A DNA stretch of 64,000 bases from an uncultured Bacteroidota bacterium (GCA_903825095.1 CAIJZF010000229.1:1-64000); one strand, 5' to 3'. Shown: positions 43,754-52,146, counted from the first letter of the stretch. Notes: generated from the letters alone by a model not told the origin. Program-made: numbers and translations.

Positions 43754-45481
43754 ATGAGCAAATTAAACGTAGACACAAGTGATTGGGTCAAAGGAAAGAA
43801 CTACCCTGAATGGTTAGACGAAATTGGAAAATCTATTATATCACAGGGTTATCTTTTACCCCATGAGGATATGTTTAAAGCATTCCATAGAGTATCAAAA
43901 GCATCATCTCGTAGACTAAAGCGTAAAGATCTTCAACCATTCTTTTTTGAAGCAATGGAGAAAAATTGGTTGTGTCTTGCATCTCCTGTTTTATCAAATT
44001 TAGGTACTGAACGTGGTATGCCAATTTCATGTTTTGGAATTGATACAGACGATTCAATTGAAGGAATTGCAATGGCTAATTCTGAATTGATGCGTTTATC
44101 ATCTCAAGGAGGAGGTGTTGGTATTGGTGTATCTCGAATTAGAGGTAGAGGTAAAGAAATTTCTGGAAACGGGACATCTGAGGGTGTAGTTCCATGGGCT
44201 AAAATTTATGATTCAACTATTCTAGCAACCAACCAAGGTTCAGTTAGACGAGGAGCAGCTTCAGTTAACTTACATATCAATCATCCAGATATTGAAGAAT
44301 TTTTAATGATTCGTCGACCAAAAGGAGATGTTAACCGCCAATGTTTGAATTTACACCAATGTGTAGTTATTGATGATGATTTCATGAACAAATTAGAGGA
44401 TAAAGAACCACGTGCTTTACGTTTGTGGGGAGAAATTCTTAAAACACGTTTGGAAACAGGTGAACCTTATATCATGTTTGAAGATAACGTAAACAACAAC
44501 AATCCTCAAGCATATAAAAACAATAATTTGCATGTTTCAATGACAAATATTTGTTCTGAAATTGCACTTTATACAGATCCATTACATTCATTTATATGTT
44601 GTTTATCTTCATTGAATTTGGCACGTTGGGACGAATGGAAAGACTATAAGTTTGAAAATGGTATGACTTTACCTGAATTGACATGTTGGTTCTTAGAGGG
44701 TGTATTACAAGAATTTATTGACCGTTCTAAAAATGTTAAATTCATGGAAAACACTTACCGCTCAGCACTTAAAGGTAGAGCAATTGGTATTGGTGTTTTA
44801 GGATGGCATACGTTTTTACAAGAAAAAGGTATCCCGTTTGCAGGTTTACAAGCAAATTCATACACTCGAATCATGTCTCAATTTATTGAGGAAGGAGCAT
44901 TAAAAGCATCTCGTGATCAAGCAAAAGAATATGGCGAACCAGAATGGTGTAAAGGAACAGGTTTAAGACATACCCATCACCAAGCAATTGCACCAACAGT
45001 ATCAAATGCTAATATTTCAGGTGGTGTTTCACCTTCAATTGAACCAATCCCTGCAAATGTATTTAACTTGAAAACAGCTAAAGGTACATTTATCAAGAAA
45101 AATCCAACATTGGAGCGTTTACTTAAATCTAAAGGATATAACATTGATAGTATTTGGGAACAAATTGCTAAAGATAAAGGATCTGTAATGGGATTACCTG
45201 ATCATATTTTATCTGCTGAGGAAAAAGAAGTATTCTTGACGTTTAAAGAAATTAACCCATACGAAATTGTTCGTCAAAATGGTATTCGTCAAAAATATAT
45301 TGATCAAGCTATTTCATTAAACTTAACATTTGATCCATCTGATTCTCCAAAATATATTAGTGAAGTACACAAATTGGCTTGGAGAGAAGGTATTAAAACT
45401 TTATACTATTGTCGTAGCGAAAGTATCTTAAGAGGAGATAACATTTCAAGAAATGACGTCTGCGTTTCTTGTGAGGGATAA
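43754..45481 (+). CDS. nrdA: Ribonucleotide reductase large subunit (short form)
   Basis: The protein has 575 residues, shorter than E. coli or T4 NrdA (about 750). The catalytic Cys/Asn/Glu are present in TNICSEIALY, the redox partner Cys pair in MPISCFG and ICCLSSLN, and a CxxC tail (CVSCEG) at the C-terminus. The N-terminal ATP-cone is missing, so overall dATP feedback inhibition is probably absent. It is the last nucleotide-metabolism gene before the exported-protein island. Confidence 0.92.
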   Translation: MSKLNVDTSDWVKGKNYPEWLDEIGKSIISQGYLLPHEDMFKAFHRVSKASSRRLKRKDLQPFFFEAMEKNWLCLASPVLSNLGTERGMPISCFGIDTDDSIEGIAMANSELMRLSSQGGGVGIGVSRIRGRGKEISGNGTSEGVVPWAKIYDSTILATNQGSVRRGAASVNLHINHPDIEEFLMIRRPKGDVNRQCLNLHQCVVIDDDFMNKLEDKEPRALRLWGEILKTRLETGEPYIMFEDNVNNNNPQAYKNNNLHVSMTNICSEIALYTDPLHSFICCLSSLNLARWDEWKDYKFENGMTLPELTCWFLEGVLQEFIDRSKNVKFMENTYRSALKGRAIGIGVLGWHTFLQEKGIPFAGLQANSYTRIMSQFIEEGALKASRDQAKEYGEPEWCKGTGLRHTHHQAIAPTVSNANISGGVSPSIEPIPANVFNLKTAKGTFIKKNPTLERLLKSKGYNIDSIWEQIAKDKGSVMGLPDHILSAEEKEVFLTFKEINPYEIVRQNGIRQKYIDQAISLNLTFDPSDSPKYISEVHKLAWREGIKTLYYCRSESILRGDNISRNDVCVSCEG

Positions 45482-45528
45482 AAGGTACTCTATATGTATA
45501 AACAGTAATAGGTTTTTCTCAATTGTTT

Positions 45529-45536
45529 TATTTATT
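45529..45536 (+). promoter_or_regulatory. Late-box variant (TATTTATT) before T9SS type-A gene
   Basis: TATTTATT, 7 of 8 matches to the late box, is 30 nt before the ATG at 45559. A TATATGTA at 45491 is another possible element. Confidence 0.35.
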
Positions 45537-45558
45537 GTTAAACAAAACTAAACAACAA

Positions 45559-47463
45559 ATGAAAAACCTTTTATTGTCCTTGTTACTTGTAATTGTAACA
45601 TTTAATGTGTTTTCCCAAGCACCTAATGCACCCGGATCCGGCATCTACGCCATAATCCACCCAACCTATCAAGTAGCTCCTACCGCTACAGGTTTTACAA
45701 CTGCAAATGTAACGTTGCAAAACACCACACTAACGAAATTTACAGCAACTCAATTTCGTGTGTTTTATGACAAAATTGCATTTACAAATGCTACAGTTGC
45801 TCTAATTGGTTCTACAACCAACTTGGACATGCAATATGTAGTTAATGCAGCTAATGGTTACATTACTATTACGCTTGTTTACACAGGTGCTTCTGCTTCC
45901 TATACTTTAGCTGGAGGTGAAAGATTTGCAGTTACATTTACACATGCTGCTCCTGCGATATTCAACAACTTAGCTTCAATTTCCAACTTAACTTGGACTG
46001 GTACTGCAACGTTCCAACAATATGCTGCTAAACAAAATGGTATTGATACTACTTTAACATTATATAGCTACGGTGGTCAATTTATTTTACCTACATTTAC
46101 ATTTGCAGGTACATTTACAAACACAACAGGTACTCCTGCTAAACAATTACCATTAGCACTACAAACTCGTCCTGCAGGTGGTTCAACTTGGACACAACAT
46201 TCAGCTTATTCAACTGATTTAAGTGGTAACTTTACATTTACTGTTAATTTAGATACAACTTACTGGGATGTACGTTTAGCAATCCAAGGTGATACAATGG
46301 GGATTGGAAATGCTATTTCAGCAACCGATGCACAATTAATCAATCAATGGGTATTAGGAAACAGCACAATGTCAGGATTTGATTACTACACAGCAGATAT
46401 AAACGAATCAGATAACGTAACAATTACAGATGCTTATGGTGTATTTGCTAAAGTATCAGGTAACTTTACAGTATGGCCAAACAACGTTAAAAACGTTAAA
46501 TTCTTTACAGCAACAGAATACGCTACAATTAATAACTCGGCTACCAATTACACATCAACAATTGCAGGTACTACCAACTTTACATACGAAATCATAGCTG
46601 GACAACCTTCAACAGTAACATATTATGTTTGTGTACCTGGTGATGCGAATGGAACAGGATATCATATGGCTCGTCAAACACCAATTGAAATCTTAATTGA
46701 TCCAATCCCTGGAATTGAAAACCAAATCTACAACGTAATTGACAATACAGTAGAATATGATTTTCCAACTTCAACTATTGAAGTAAATGTACCTCATTTA
46801 TCTGTACAAGCAGGTAATTTAGTAAATATTCCTGTAAAAGTATTTACAAATGGACAAGAATTGAATTCATTGCAATTTGGATTGAAATACGATCCAACAG
46901 TACTTGAATTTAAAAATGCTTACTCTACTTCAAACGTAATGAAATGGTTAACATATATTAACCTAAATAACGACGAAGTTAATTGGGGTGGGTACGATGC
47001 AACAAATAACTTAAATCCAATACAAGATGGTGATGAAGTAATGACATTGCAATTTTTAGCTAAACAACCACAAAACGAGTGGTTAGAAAGCCCACTTTAC
47101 ACAACTGATAAATTTGCAGGAGCTATTAATTCAAAAGATCTTGAAATTACACCTACAAATGGAATTTTACAAGTACTTAAATCAATTGGAGGTAAAGTAA
47201 TTGCTCCAAATACAATTGAAATTAATCCAAACCCCGTATTAAGTGAGGTTGCAATTACATTTAACGTAACTTCAACTACAGAAGCTCATTTAGCGATTTA
47301 TGATTTGCAAGGTAGAAAAGTTGTTACAATATTGAACGGACAATTGCCAGCAGGACAATTCACGTATGTAAAAGATTTAGGTAAATTAGCTCAAGGAATG
47401 TACGTAGTTAATTTATCCCTAGATAACGAAAACCCAATAAATACAAAGTTAATTAAACAATAA
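45559..47463 (+). CDS. Secreted cohesin/dockerin-like protein with T9SS type-A sorting domain
   Basis: The protein has 634 residues from the ATG that gives a clean signal peptide (MKNLLLSLLLVIVTFNVFSQ). Residues about 25-170 look like a cohesin-like beta-sandwich. About 252-296 is dockerin-like (ISATDAQLINQWV ... ADINESDNVTITDAYGVF). About 405-540 is a second, clear cohesin-like domain (VQAGNLVNIPVKVFTNGQELNSLQFGLKYDPTVLEF). Residues about 553-634 are the Por_Secre_tail sorting domain (INPNPVLSEVAITF ... IYDLQGRKV ... LAQGMYVVNLS). This is a typical Bacteroidota surface protein, exported through the T9SS. It begins a run of six signal-peptide genes. Confidence 0.9.
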   Translation: MKNLLLSLLLVIVTFNVFSQAPNAPGSGIYAIIHPTYQVAPTATGFTTANVTLQNTTLTKFTATQFRVFYDKIAFTNATVALIGSTTNLDMQYVVNAANGYITITLVYTGASASYTLAGGERFAVTFTHAAPAIFNNLASISNLTWTGTATFQQYAAKQNGIDTTLTLYSYGGQFILPTFTFAGTFTNTTGTPAKQLPLALQTRPAGGSTWTQHSAYSTDLSGNFTFTVNLDTTYWDVRLAIQGDTMGIGNAISATDAQLINQWVLGNSTMSGFDYYTADINESDNVTITDAYGVFAKVSGNFTVWPNNVKNVKFFTATEYATINNSATNYTSTIAGTTNFTYEIIAGQPSTVTYYVCVPGDANGTGYHMARQTPIEILIDPIPGIENQIYNVIDNTVEYDFPTSTIEVNVPHLSVQAGNLVNIPVKVFTNGQELNSLQFGLKYDPTVLEFKNAYSTSNVMKWLTYINLNNDEVNWGGYDATNNLNPIQDGDEVMTLQFLAKQPQNEWLESPLYTTDKFAGAINSKDLEITPTNGILQVLKSIGGKVIAPNTIEINPNPVLSEVAITFNVTSTTEAHLAIYDLQGRKVVTILNGQLPAGQFTYVKDLGKLAQGMYVVNLSLDNENPINTKLIKQ

Positions 47464-47466
47464 TTT

Positions 47467-47781
47467 ATGTCAGAAGAAACAAACGACGGCACTTTCACAG
47501 GCCTTAAAAAAACAATCATTGGAACACTTACTACAGTTATTGCAGGTGGTGGAACTTGGTTAGGAGTAACTTTATTCGGTGGAGGACACGATGAAGAGCC
47601 CAAAGAAGAAACTAAAACAGAACAACCCGCAGCTGCTCCGGTAATTGTAAACGTTCAACAATCCCAAGAAAACAAACAAAAAGTTGAAAATGGTGGTGGA
47701 ACAGTAATTCGTGAGCGAGTAATTGAAAAACCAGCTCAACCAGCTGCACCTGTACAAAAACCTCAAGAGGAATCATGGTAA
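47467..47781 (+). CDS. Small single-pass membrane protein, unknown
   Basis: The protein has 104 residues. A hydrophobic Gly-rich segment at about 13-33 (KKTIIGTLTTVIAGGGTWLGVTLFGG) is followed by an acidic then Pro/Ala/Gln-rich tail (PAAAPVIVNVQQSQENKQ). It has no cleavable signal, so the tail would be on one face of the inner membrane. A spanin, holin accessory or anchor is possible; none is demonstrable. It overlaps the CsgG-like gene by 7 nt. Confidence 0.6.
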   Translation: MSEETNDGTFTGLKKTIIGTLTTVIAGGGTWLGVTLFGGGHDEEPKEETKTEQPAAAPVIVNVQQSQENKQKVENGGGTVIRERVIEKPAQPAAPVQKPQEESW

Positions 47782-48503
47782 AATTTTTATTTATATTATT
47801 GACGCTAGGGCTGTTTTCTTGTAAAACAGCTCAAGCTCAAGGTGGTATAGGTACTGTTAAAACAGAACAATATCAAGCAGATTTTGAAAAGAAACAATCA
47901 CTTGATGTTGTATCCGATTATGATGGTTCAATTCAAGTTCCTATCCAATTGCTTAAAATTGGTATAAACGAGGAATTATATGAAATGTATCCTGAACTTA
48001 AAGACAAACGTGTTGGTTTAGGTGTAACAAACATTGTAATCGAATATCTTGAATATACTAATCGATTCACATTCACTGAGGAAAAAGAAGATATCAAACA
48101 ACGTATGATTGCCCAAGATAAAGCATCTGATAAGGGTATTTCATCAAACAAAATTGAAGTAAAAGGGAATGTAGTTCTTGCAAAATACTTCGTTTATATT
48201 GAAGTTTATGATTTCAGTGTATCAGAAGACGAGATAGTTAAAATAGATGGTAAACAAACCACTACACAAACTACGCGTTTAGGGTTGCAGATTAAATTCG
48301 TAGATGCTGAAACCGGCCAAATCATTGTAGGTTCTGGTTTAGGCGAAGCAAACACGGTAAAAATGTCTTCTATATTAGGAGATATTACCGATGAAGTAAA
48401 ATTCAATCAATCTACAATTGGAACTTCAACTAAAAAAGCATTAGAAACTGCATCATCCCGAGTTGTATCACGATTAATTAGCAAAGGTGTATTCAAGAAT
48501 TGA
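47775..48503 (+). CDS. CsgG-like outer-membrane lipoprotein
   Basis: The protein has 242 residues. A lipoprotein signal with lipobox LFSC (Cys 16) opens it. The rest follows CsgG-family order: LKDKRVGLGVTNIVIEYLEYTNRF, NVVLAKYFVYIEVYDFSV, TTRLGLQIKFVDAETGQIIVGSGLGE, and a C-terminal helix TKKALETASSRVVSRLISKG. CsgG forms the curli export pore; related lipoproteins also occur outside curli systems. No CsgA-type amyloid gene was identified, although the next gene encodes a repetitive secreted protein. Cargo export is therefore only a hypothesis. Confidence 0.75.
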   Translation: MVKFLFILLTLGLFSCKTAQAQGGIGTVKTEQYQADFEKKQSLDVVSDYDGSIQVPIQLLKIGINEELYEMYPELKDKRVGLGVTNIVIEYLEYTNRFTFTEEKEDIKQRMIAQDKASDKGISSNKIEVKGNVVLAKYFVYIEVYDFSVSEDEIVKIDGKQTTTQTTRLGLQIKFVDAETGQIIVGSGLGEANTVKMSSILGDITDEVKFNQSTIGTSTKKALETASSRVVSRLISKGVFKN

Positions 48504-50026
48504 AAAAATACTTGTTTATATTATTCCTGCTGTGTATATTTAATATAGACGCACAGACGTATAATTATAGTTATACTGACCCTTGTACTGGGAATTTAAA
48601 AACAATAGTGGTTCCGATAAATGGTAATGTTACTGTTGCATATTACGGTGAATTAGGGTCATTTAACGCAAATGATTTTACAAACGGAAACTTTGAGTCG
48701 TGGGCAAGTAACATATTTAACCAATATGGTCAAGATTCCCCATGTTCTCAAATTGTAGGGTTGGGAACTGCGATTAATGTAACACAAAGTACAACTTTAA
48801 ATGTTATGGGGATTTTAAATTCCCTATCAACAATAGCGAGTTTAACAAGTGGAGCAACAAATATTCTAGGGGGAGCAGTTGGATCAGTATCCAATTCTTC
48901 TGGAGACGGAGAAAGTAATAATAACGATAACAATAAAAACAACAATGGAAACAGTAATGTCAGTAACAATTCTAGTAATTCTAGTGGGAGTGGGAGTAGT
49001 GTCCCTAATCAGTCTAATCAAAGTTCGCAAACCCAAAGTGGAGGAACACAAGAAGGAAGTGGAACAAGCAGTAGCGAAACTAGTGGAAACCCTGAAGGAA
49101 GCAGCAATCCCGGTTCTACCTCATCCCCTGAAGGAAGTGGAGGAAACACCAGTAGCGAAAGTGGAAGTGGTGGAACCGAAAGTGGAGGAACCAGTAGTGA
49201 TCCCGGTAGTGGAAGCAGTAGTGGAGGAAGCACCAGTGGTACTTCAGGAAACGGTAACGGTGGACAAACCAGTTCGAACCAAGAAGGCTCGCAAACCACG
49301 TCAGAAAAAACAGAAGGCAAAACAAATATAACTGCCGGAGCATCAACCACAGTAAAATCATCACCAACTTCTAAAGAGGGAGGTAAACCAAGTGTAGTCG
49401 CATCAAGCGACTTCGTTGGTTTCAACTTTAGAAATTCAGACGTTAAACTAGGAGCCAAAGCAACTGGTGGTTACACTGCAATGAAATGGGATGGAAAACG
49501 TAGTTGGGGTGTACTAGCAGATTATACATCAGCTTTAAAAGGACCAAACATTACAGGCTTCTATGCTTGGATGAGACCCAAATCAGTAATTTTACTTTCA
49601 GGAACTGCCACTATTGGATTTGAAGGAAATAAATCTCTATATGGTACTTTAGCATTTGGACAAATGTTCAAATTTAAAAAAGCACCTACACTCAAGTTAG
49701 TCTATATGGCTACAGCCTCATATGGTCAAGTTTATAGAGTATCATTTTTGGGAACAGCAGTAATTGGGGGTGTAATGTATGATATTAAAGTAGGGAAACG
49801 CATAGACATTAAACTAATGAATTTAATGGTTTATGCTCCATATGTTTCATACTATAATGATGTTTTATTAAAGTCACCATATGTAATGCTTCCTAGTATT
49901 GGAACAAACATAGGTATAACCAAGAAATTCAAATTTAACATAAACGCAGGAGGTGCTTGGGATTTAAAAACAGCAGCTCTAAACTATACAGTAACATGTG
50001 GTACAAGAATATTGGTAGGACAATAA
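48500..50026 (+). CDS. Secreted Ser/Gly/Asn-rich protein with C-terminal barrel-like domain
   Basis: The protein has 508 residues. The start is a TTG that overlaps the CsgG-like stop (TTGA); no nearby ATG fits. A signal peptide (KKYLFILFLLCIFNIDAQ) leads to a small Cys-containing domain. Residues about 130-290 are a long Ser/Gly/Asn/Glu low-complexity region. Residues about 300-508 alternate short polar turns with amphipathic strands (TGGYTAMKWDGKRSWGVLADYTSAL ... GTATIGFEGNKSLYGTLAFGQMFKF), like an outer-membrane beta-barrel. It is coupled to CsgG-like upstream and to the lectin gene downstream. Confidence 0.75.
   Translation: MKKYLFILFLLCIFNIDAQTYNYSYTDPCTGNLKTIVVPINGNVTVAYYGELGSFNANDFTNGNFESWASNIFNQYGQDSPCSQIVGLGTAINVTQSTTLNVMGILNSLSTIASLTSGATNILGGAVGSVSNSSGDGESNNNDNNKNNNGNSNVSNNSSNSSGSGSSVPNQSNQSSQTQSGGTQEGSGTSSSETSGNPEGSSNPGSTSSPEGSGGNTSSESGSGGTESGGTSSDPGSGSSSGGSTSGTSGNGNGGQTSSNQEGSQTTSEKTEGKTNITAGASTTVKSSPTSKEGGKPSVVASSDFVGFNFRNSDVKLGAKATGGYTAMKWDGKRSWGVLADYTSALKGPNITGFYAWMRPKSVILLSGTATIGFEGNKSLYGTLAFGQMFKFKKAPTLKLVYMATASYGQVYRVSFLGTAVIGGVMYDIKVGKRIDIKLMNLMVYAPYVSYYNDVLLKSPYVMLPSIGTNIGITKKFKFNINAGGAWDLKTAALNYTVTCGTRILVGQ
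48895..49330 (+). repeat. Low-complexity Ser/Gly/Asn-coding tract
   Basis: Repeated AGTGGAGG, AGCAGTGG and AACAAC-type units encode the linker of the gene at 48500. The composition opens long false frames on both strands here. Confidence 0.8.
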
Positions 50027-50994
50027 TATTGCTCATATTATTTTCATGTAACTTGTTTTCCCAAACATTTACATACTCCGGCTACATCAGAAATGCTGAT
50101 GGTACTGGAGCTGTAAATGTGCCTGTTAAATTATATAAAAGAACCACACCAACACTTACTGGGTTTACATCTCAAAACAATTACAACGGACATTCATATT
50201 ATCGTTCAACTGGATCTGCTGTGTGGACTACGGCACGTGCTAACTGTGAAGCTATGGGTGGTCACTTAGTTACAGTAACCAGCTCCGCAGAAAACTCTTT
50301 TATATTTAATTTATGGCCTAGTGGGTGGATTGGGTTAACTGATGAAGTTACAGAAGGTGTTTGGAGATGGGTAACTGGAGAAACATATTCTTACTCTTCT
50401 TGGAATGGAGGAGAACCAAACAATTCAGGAAATGAAGACTATATACAATTTGTTGGAGGAGGTAAGTGGAATGACTTAAATAACTCCAGCTCATTACCTT
50501 ATGTACTTGAATTTGAATATATAGTAACATATACTGAATGGGTAGTTCAACAAACAACATATACTAATTCCTTAGGATACTATTCATTTTCCCAATCAAC
50601 TAACCCTTCAGTTGAATGGTATATTCAATTAGATGCCCCTACACCTGTAACATCTCATACTATAACAGATATTAGAGGTGTAACAGACAATATATTAGGT
50701 AATACAGTACGAAAAAGTATACATTGGATACAATACGATACAAACAATGATGGGAAAATAAGCGTTTCAGATGCTATTTACATCAATAGAAAACAAAATG
50801 CACTAGCAACATACCCATACCCATCTAGAATATTTACTACAACACAATATACATCTTTAACAACAGGTACAACAGATTTACGCTCAACAATTCCGGGTGT
50901 AAGTTCAATCACAATCACTTCACCAGTAAGTGGTACCACAACTGGAAACTATTATTTAATCGCTCCGGGATATAAGGGGCAAATAACTTATTAA
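49996..50994 (+). CDS. C-type lectin-domain lipoprotein with EF-hand/dockerin-like loop
   Basis: The protein has 332 residues. ATG at 49996 gives a basic n-region and lipobox LFSC (MWYKNIGRTIILLILFSC) and overlaps the upstream gene by 31 nt. Residues about 60-174 are a C-type lectin domain: YYRSTGSAVWTTARANCEAMGGHLVTV, then WIGLTDEVTEGVWRWV, the carbohydrate-site EPN (GGEPNNSGNEDYIQF), and WNDL. Residues about 248-266 hold a dockerin/EF-hand loop (DTNNDGKISVSDAIYINRK). A related module with the same downstream TYYV-PGD/YYLIAPGYKG segment occurs in the gene at 45559. It would display a sugar-binding domain on the infected cell. Confidence 0.85.
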   Translation: MWYKNIGRTIILLILFSCNLFSQTFTYSGYIRNADGTGAVNVPVKLYKRTTPTLTGFTSQNNYNGHSYYRSTGSAVWTTARANCEAMGGHLVTVTSSAENSFIFNLWPSGWIGLTDEVTEGVWRWVTGETYSYSSWNGGEPNNSGNEDYIQFVGGGKWNDLNNSSSLPYVLEFEYIVTYTEWVVQQTTYTNSLGYYSFSQSTNPSVEWYIQLDAPTPVTSHTITDIRGVTDNILGNTVRKSIHWIQYDTNNDGKISVSDAIYINRKQNALATYPYPSRIFTTTQYTSLTTGTTDLRSTIPGVSSITITSPVSGTTTGNYYLIAPGYKGQITY

Positions 50995-50995
50995 C

Positions 50996-51445
50996 ATGAA
51001 ACAATTAATATTAGCGTTTATTCTATTACCACTTACATTAGTTGCACAGCAATGTGTCCATGTAGATACCGTGTTTGTAACCGCAAAAGTGAGAGAACTG
51101 GGTACACGAGACATTCGTTTTGGTATCAAACAAATTGCTGAAGATGCTTTATCTGAAAAATATTGTTTGGACGAAACCGGGTTACCTATCAAAATTGAAA
51201 TCTATTATTTTGGTATTCCAAAAAATACCATTCGAGTAATGGGGGTTGAAAGATCAAACGTAATCACTCAAGTTGGAGTGCGTCTATATTACAATAATTG
51301 TAAATATGAAGGTATAGGTGAATCCGAAACCGAAATTACAGCAGTTCTAATCGAGGTAAAAGAAGGTACAATACCATTTGAAAAAATGACTGTATCCAAT
51401 TCCTTAAAAAAAGCCATAAATGAAGCAGTTAGTAAAATTCCTTAG
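50996..51445 (+). CDS. Secreted protein of unknown function
   Basis: The protein has 149 residues. It has a signal peptide (MKQLILAFILLPLTLVAQQ), then a mixed alpha/beta domain (IKIEIYYFGIPKNTIRVMGVERSNVITQVGVRLYY). The C-terminal helix KKAINEAVSKIP is reminiscent of the CsgG-like end at 48503, and together with the signal peptide suggests a periplasmic partner. It overlaps the next gene by 26 nt. Confidence 0.6.
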   Translation: MKQLILAFILLPLTLVAQQCVHVDTVFVTAKVRELGTRDIRFGIKQIAEDALSEKYCLDETGLPIKIEIYYFGIPKNTIRVMGVERSNVITQVGVRLYYNNCKYEGIGESETEITAVLIEVKEGTIPFEKMTVSNSLKKAINEAVSKIP

Positions 51446-51872
51446 TATATTTTTCCCACTTATACTTTCAGCCCAAATCAAAATAGATGATGTTGGAGAT
51501 GGATGGAAAAATAAAGTTGAACAAGCTTTAGACATAGTACAAAAGTATGACCCTGAAAAGTATACTCTACTTATGGAAAACTGTGAGCATATCAGTTATT
51601 CACTGTTGCCTTTTTCAACAACCGAAAGCGGGACTACAATCTTGATTTCTCAAAAAGAAATTCTAAAAGGAAATATCGACGATATAGCTGCTATTTTAGT
51701 TCACGAATCCCTCCACCTATATCTTCTTAAAAACCATATAAAAATGGCGTTTAACGAGGAAGAAATACTGTGCTACACATATGAGCTTGAATTACTTTTT
51801 AAAATACCTAATGTAGAACCTTGGCTATTAAGTCATGCAAAGGCTCAAATTGAATTTTACATAAACCCCTAA
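51420..51872 (+). CDS. Secreted metallopeptidase-like protein (HExxH)
   Basis: The protein has 150 residues. It has a signal peptide (MKQLVKFLSIFFPLILSAQ). The zincin motif HESLH is at residues 95-99 (ILVHESLHLYLL), and Glu residues at 113-115 in FNEEEILCYTYELELL could provide the third ligand. The catalytic domain is very small. It could be a small secreted protease, or an inactive relative, and the HExxH alone is not decisive. It is the last gene of the exported-protein island before the lysis genes. Confidence 0.6.
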   Translation: MKQLVKFLSIFFPLILSAQIKIDDVGDGWKNKVEQALDIVQKYDPEKYTLLMENCEHISYSLLPFSTTESGTTILISQKEILKGNIDDIAAILVHESLHLYLLKNHIKMAFNEEEILCYTYELELLFKIPNVEPWLLSHAKAQIEFYINP

Positions 51873-51880
51873 TATTTATA
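51873..51880 (+). promoter_or_regulatory. Putative late promoter box TATTTATA
   Basis: This exact copy lies 22 nt before the holin candidate and opens the lysis cassette. Confidence 0.6.
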
Positions 51881-51894
51881 ATAAAAGAACGCTT

Positions 51895-52146
51895 ATGAGA
51901 AAATTTTTCAATCATCTATTCGATGACAACAATTCAATCAACGAGAAATCCGTTGTTGGATTTATAGCATTTTTTATGCTATGTGTAGCTTTAGTAGTAG
52001 ATTTAGCTACTGGGGCTTATGGTAAACCATTATTGATCAACAAATTCATTTTTGATGGTTTTATGGTAATTGTATTAGGGTCATTCGGAATTGCTTCCGT
52101 TGACAAGTGGATAAATAAAAAAAACGATAACAAAGACGAAGAGTAA
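51895..52146 (+). CDS. Holin-like membrane protein
   Basis: The protein has 83 residues. Two hydrophobic segments are visible (SVVGFIAFFMLCVALVVDLATG at about 19-40 and FDGFMVIVLGSFGIASVDKW at about 54-73), with a charged C-terminus (KKNDNKDEE). It lies one base before the endolysin, and holin-endolysin pairing is the usual lysis layout. Sequence alone cannot prove holin activity. Confidence 0.7.
   Translation: MRKFFNHLFDDNNSINEKSVVGFIAFFMLCVALVVDLATGAYGKPLLINKFIFDGFMVIVLGSFGIASVDKWINKKNDNKDEE

Noticed and set aside
48879..49331. 150-codon + strand frame with a hydrophobic segment and Pro/Val/Glu/Lys-rich tail resembling TonB
   Set aside because: It lies wholly inside the low-complexity linker of the gene at 48500 in another frame; the composition follows from the repeats and there is no separate start context.
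47775..50026. Complete curli system
   Set aside because: Only a CsgG-like gene is present; no CsgA/B-type amyloid repeats, CsgE or CsgF were recognised.
49996..50994. Diversity-generating retroelement target (C-type lectin)
   Set aside because: The lectin domain is not at the C-terminus, and no reverse transcriptase or template repeat was seen in the window.
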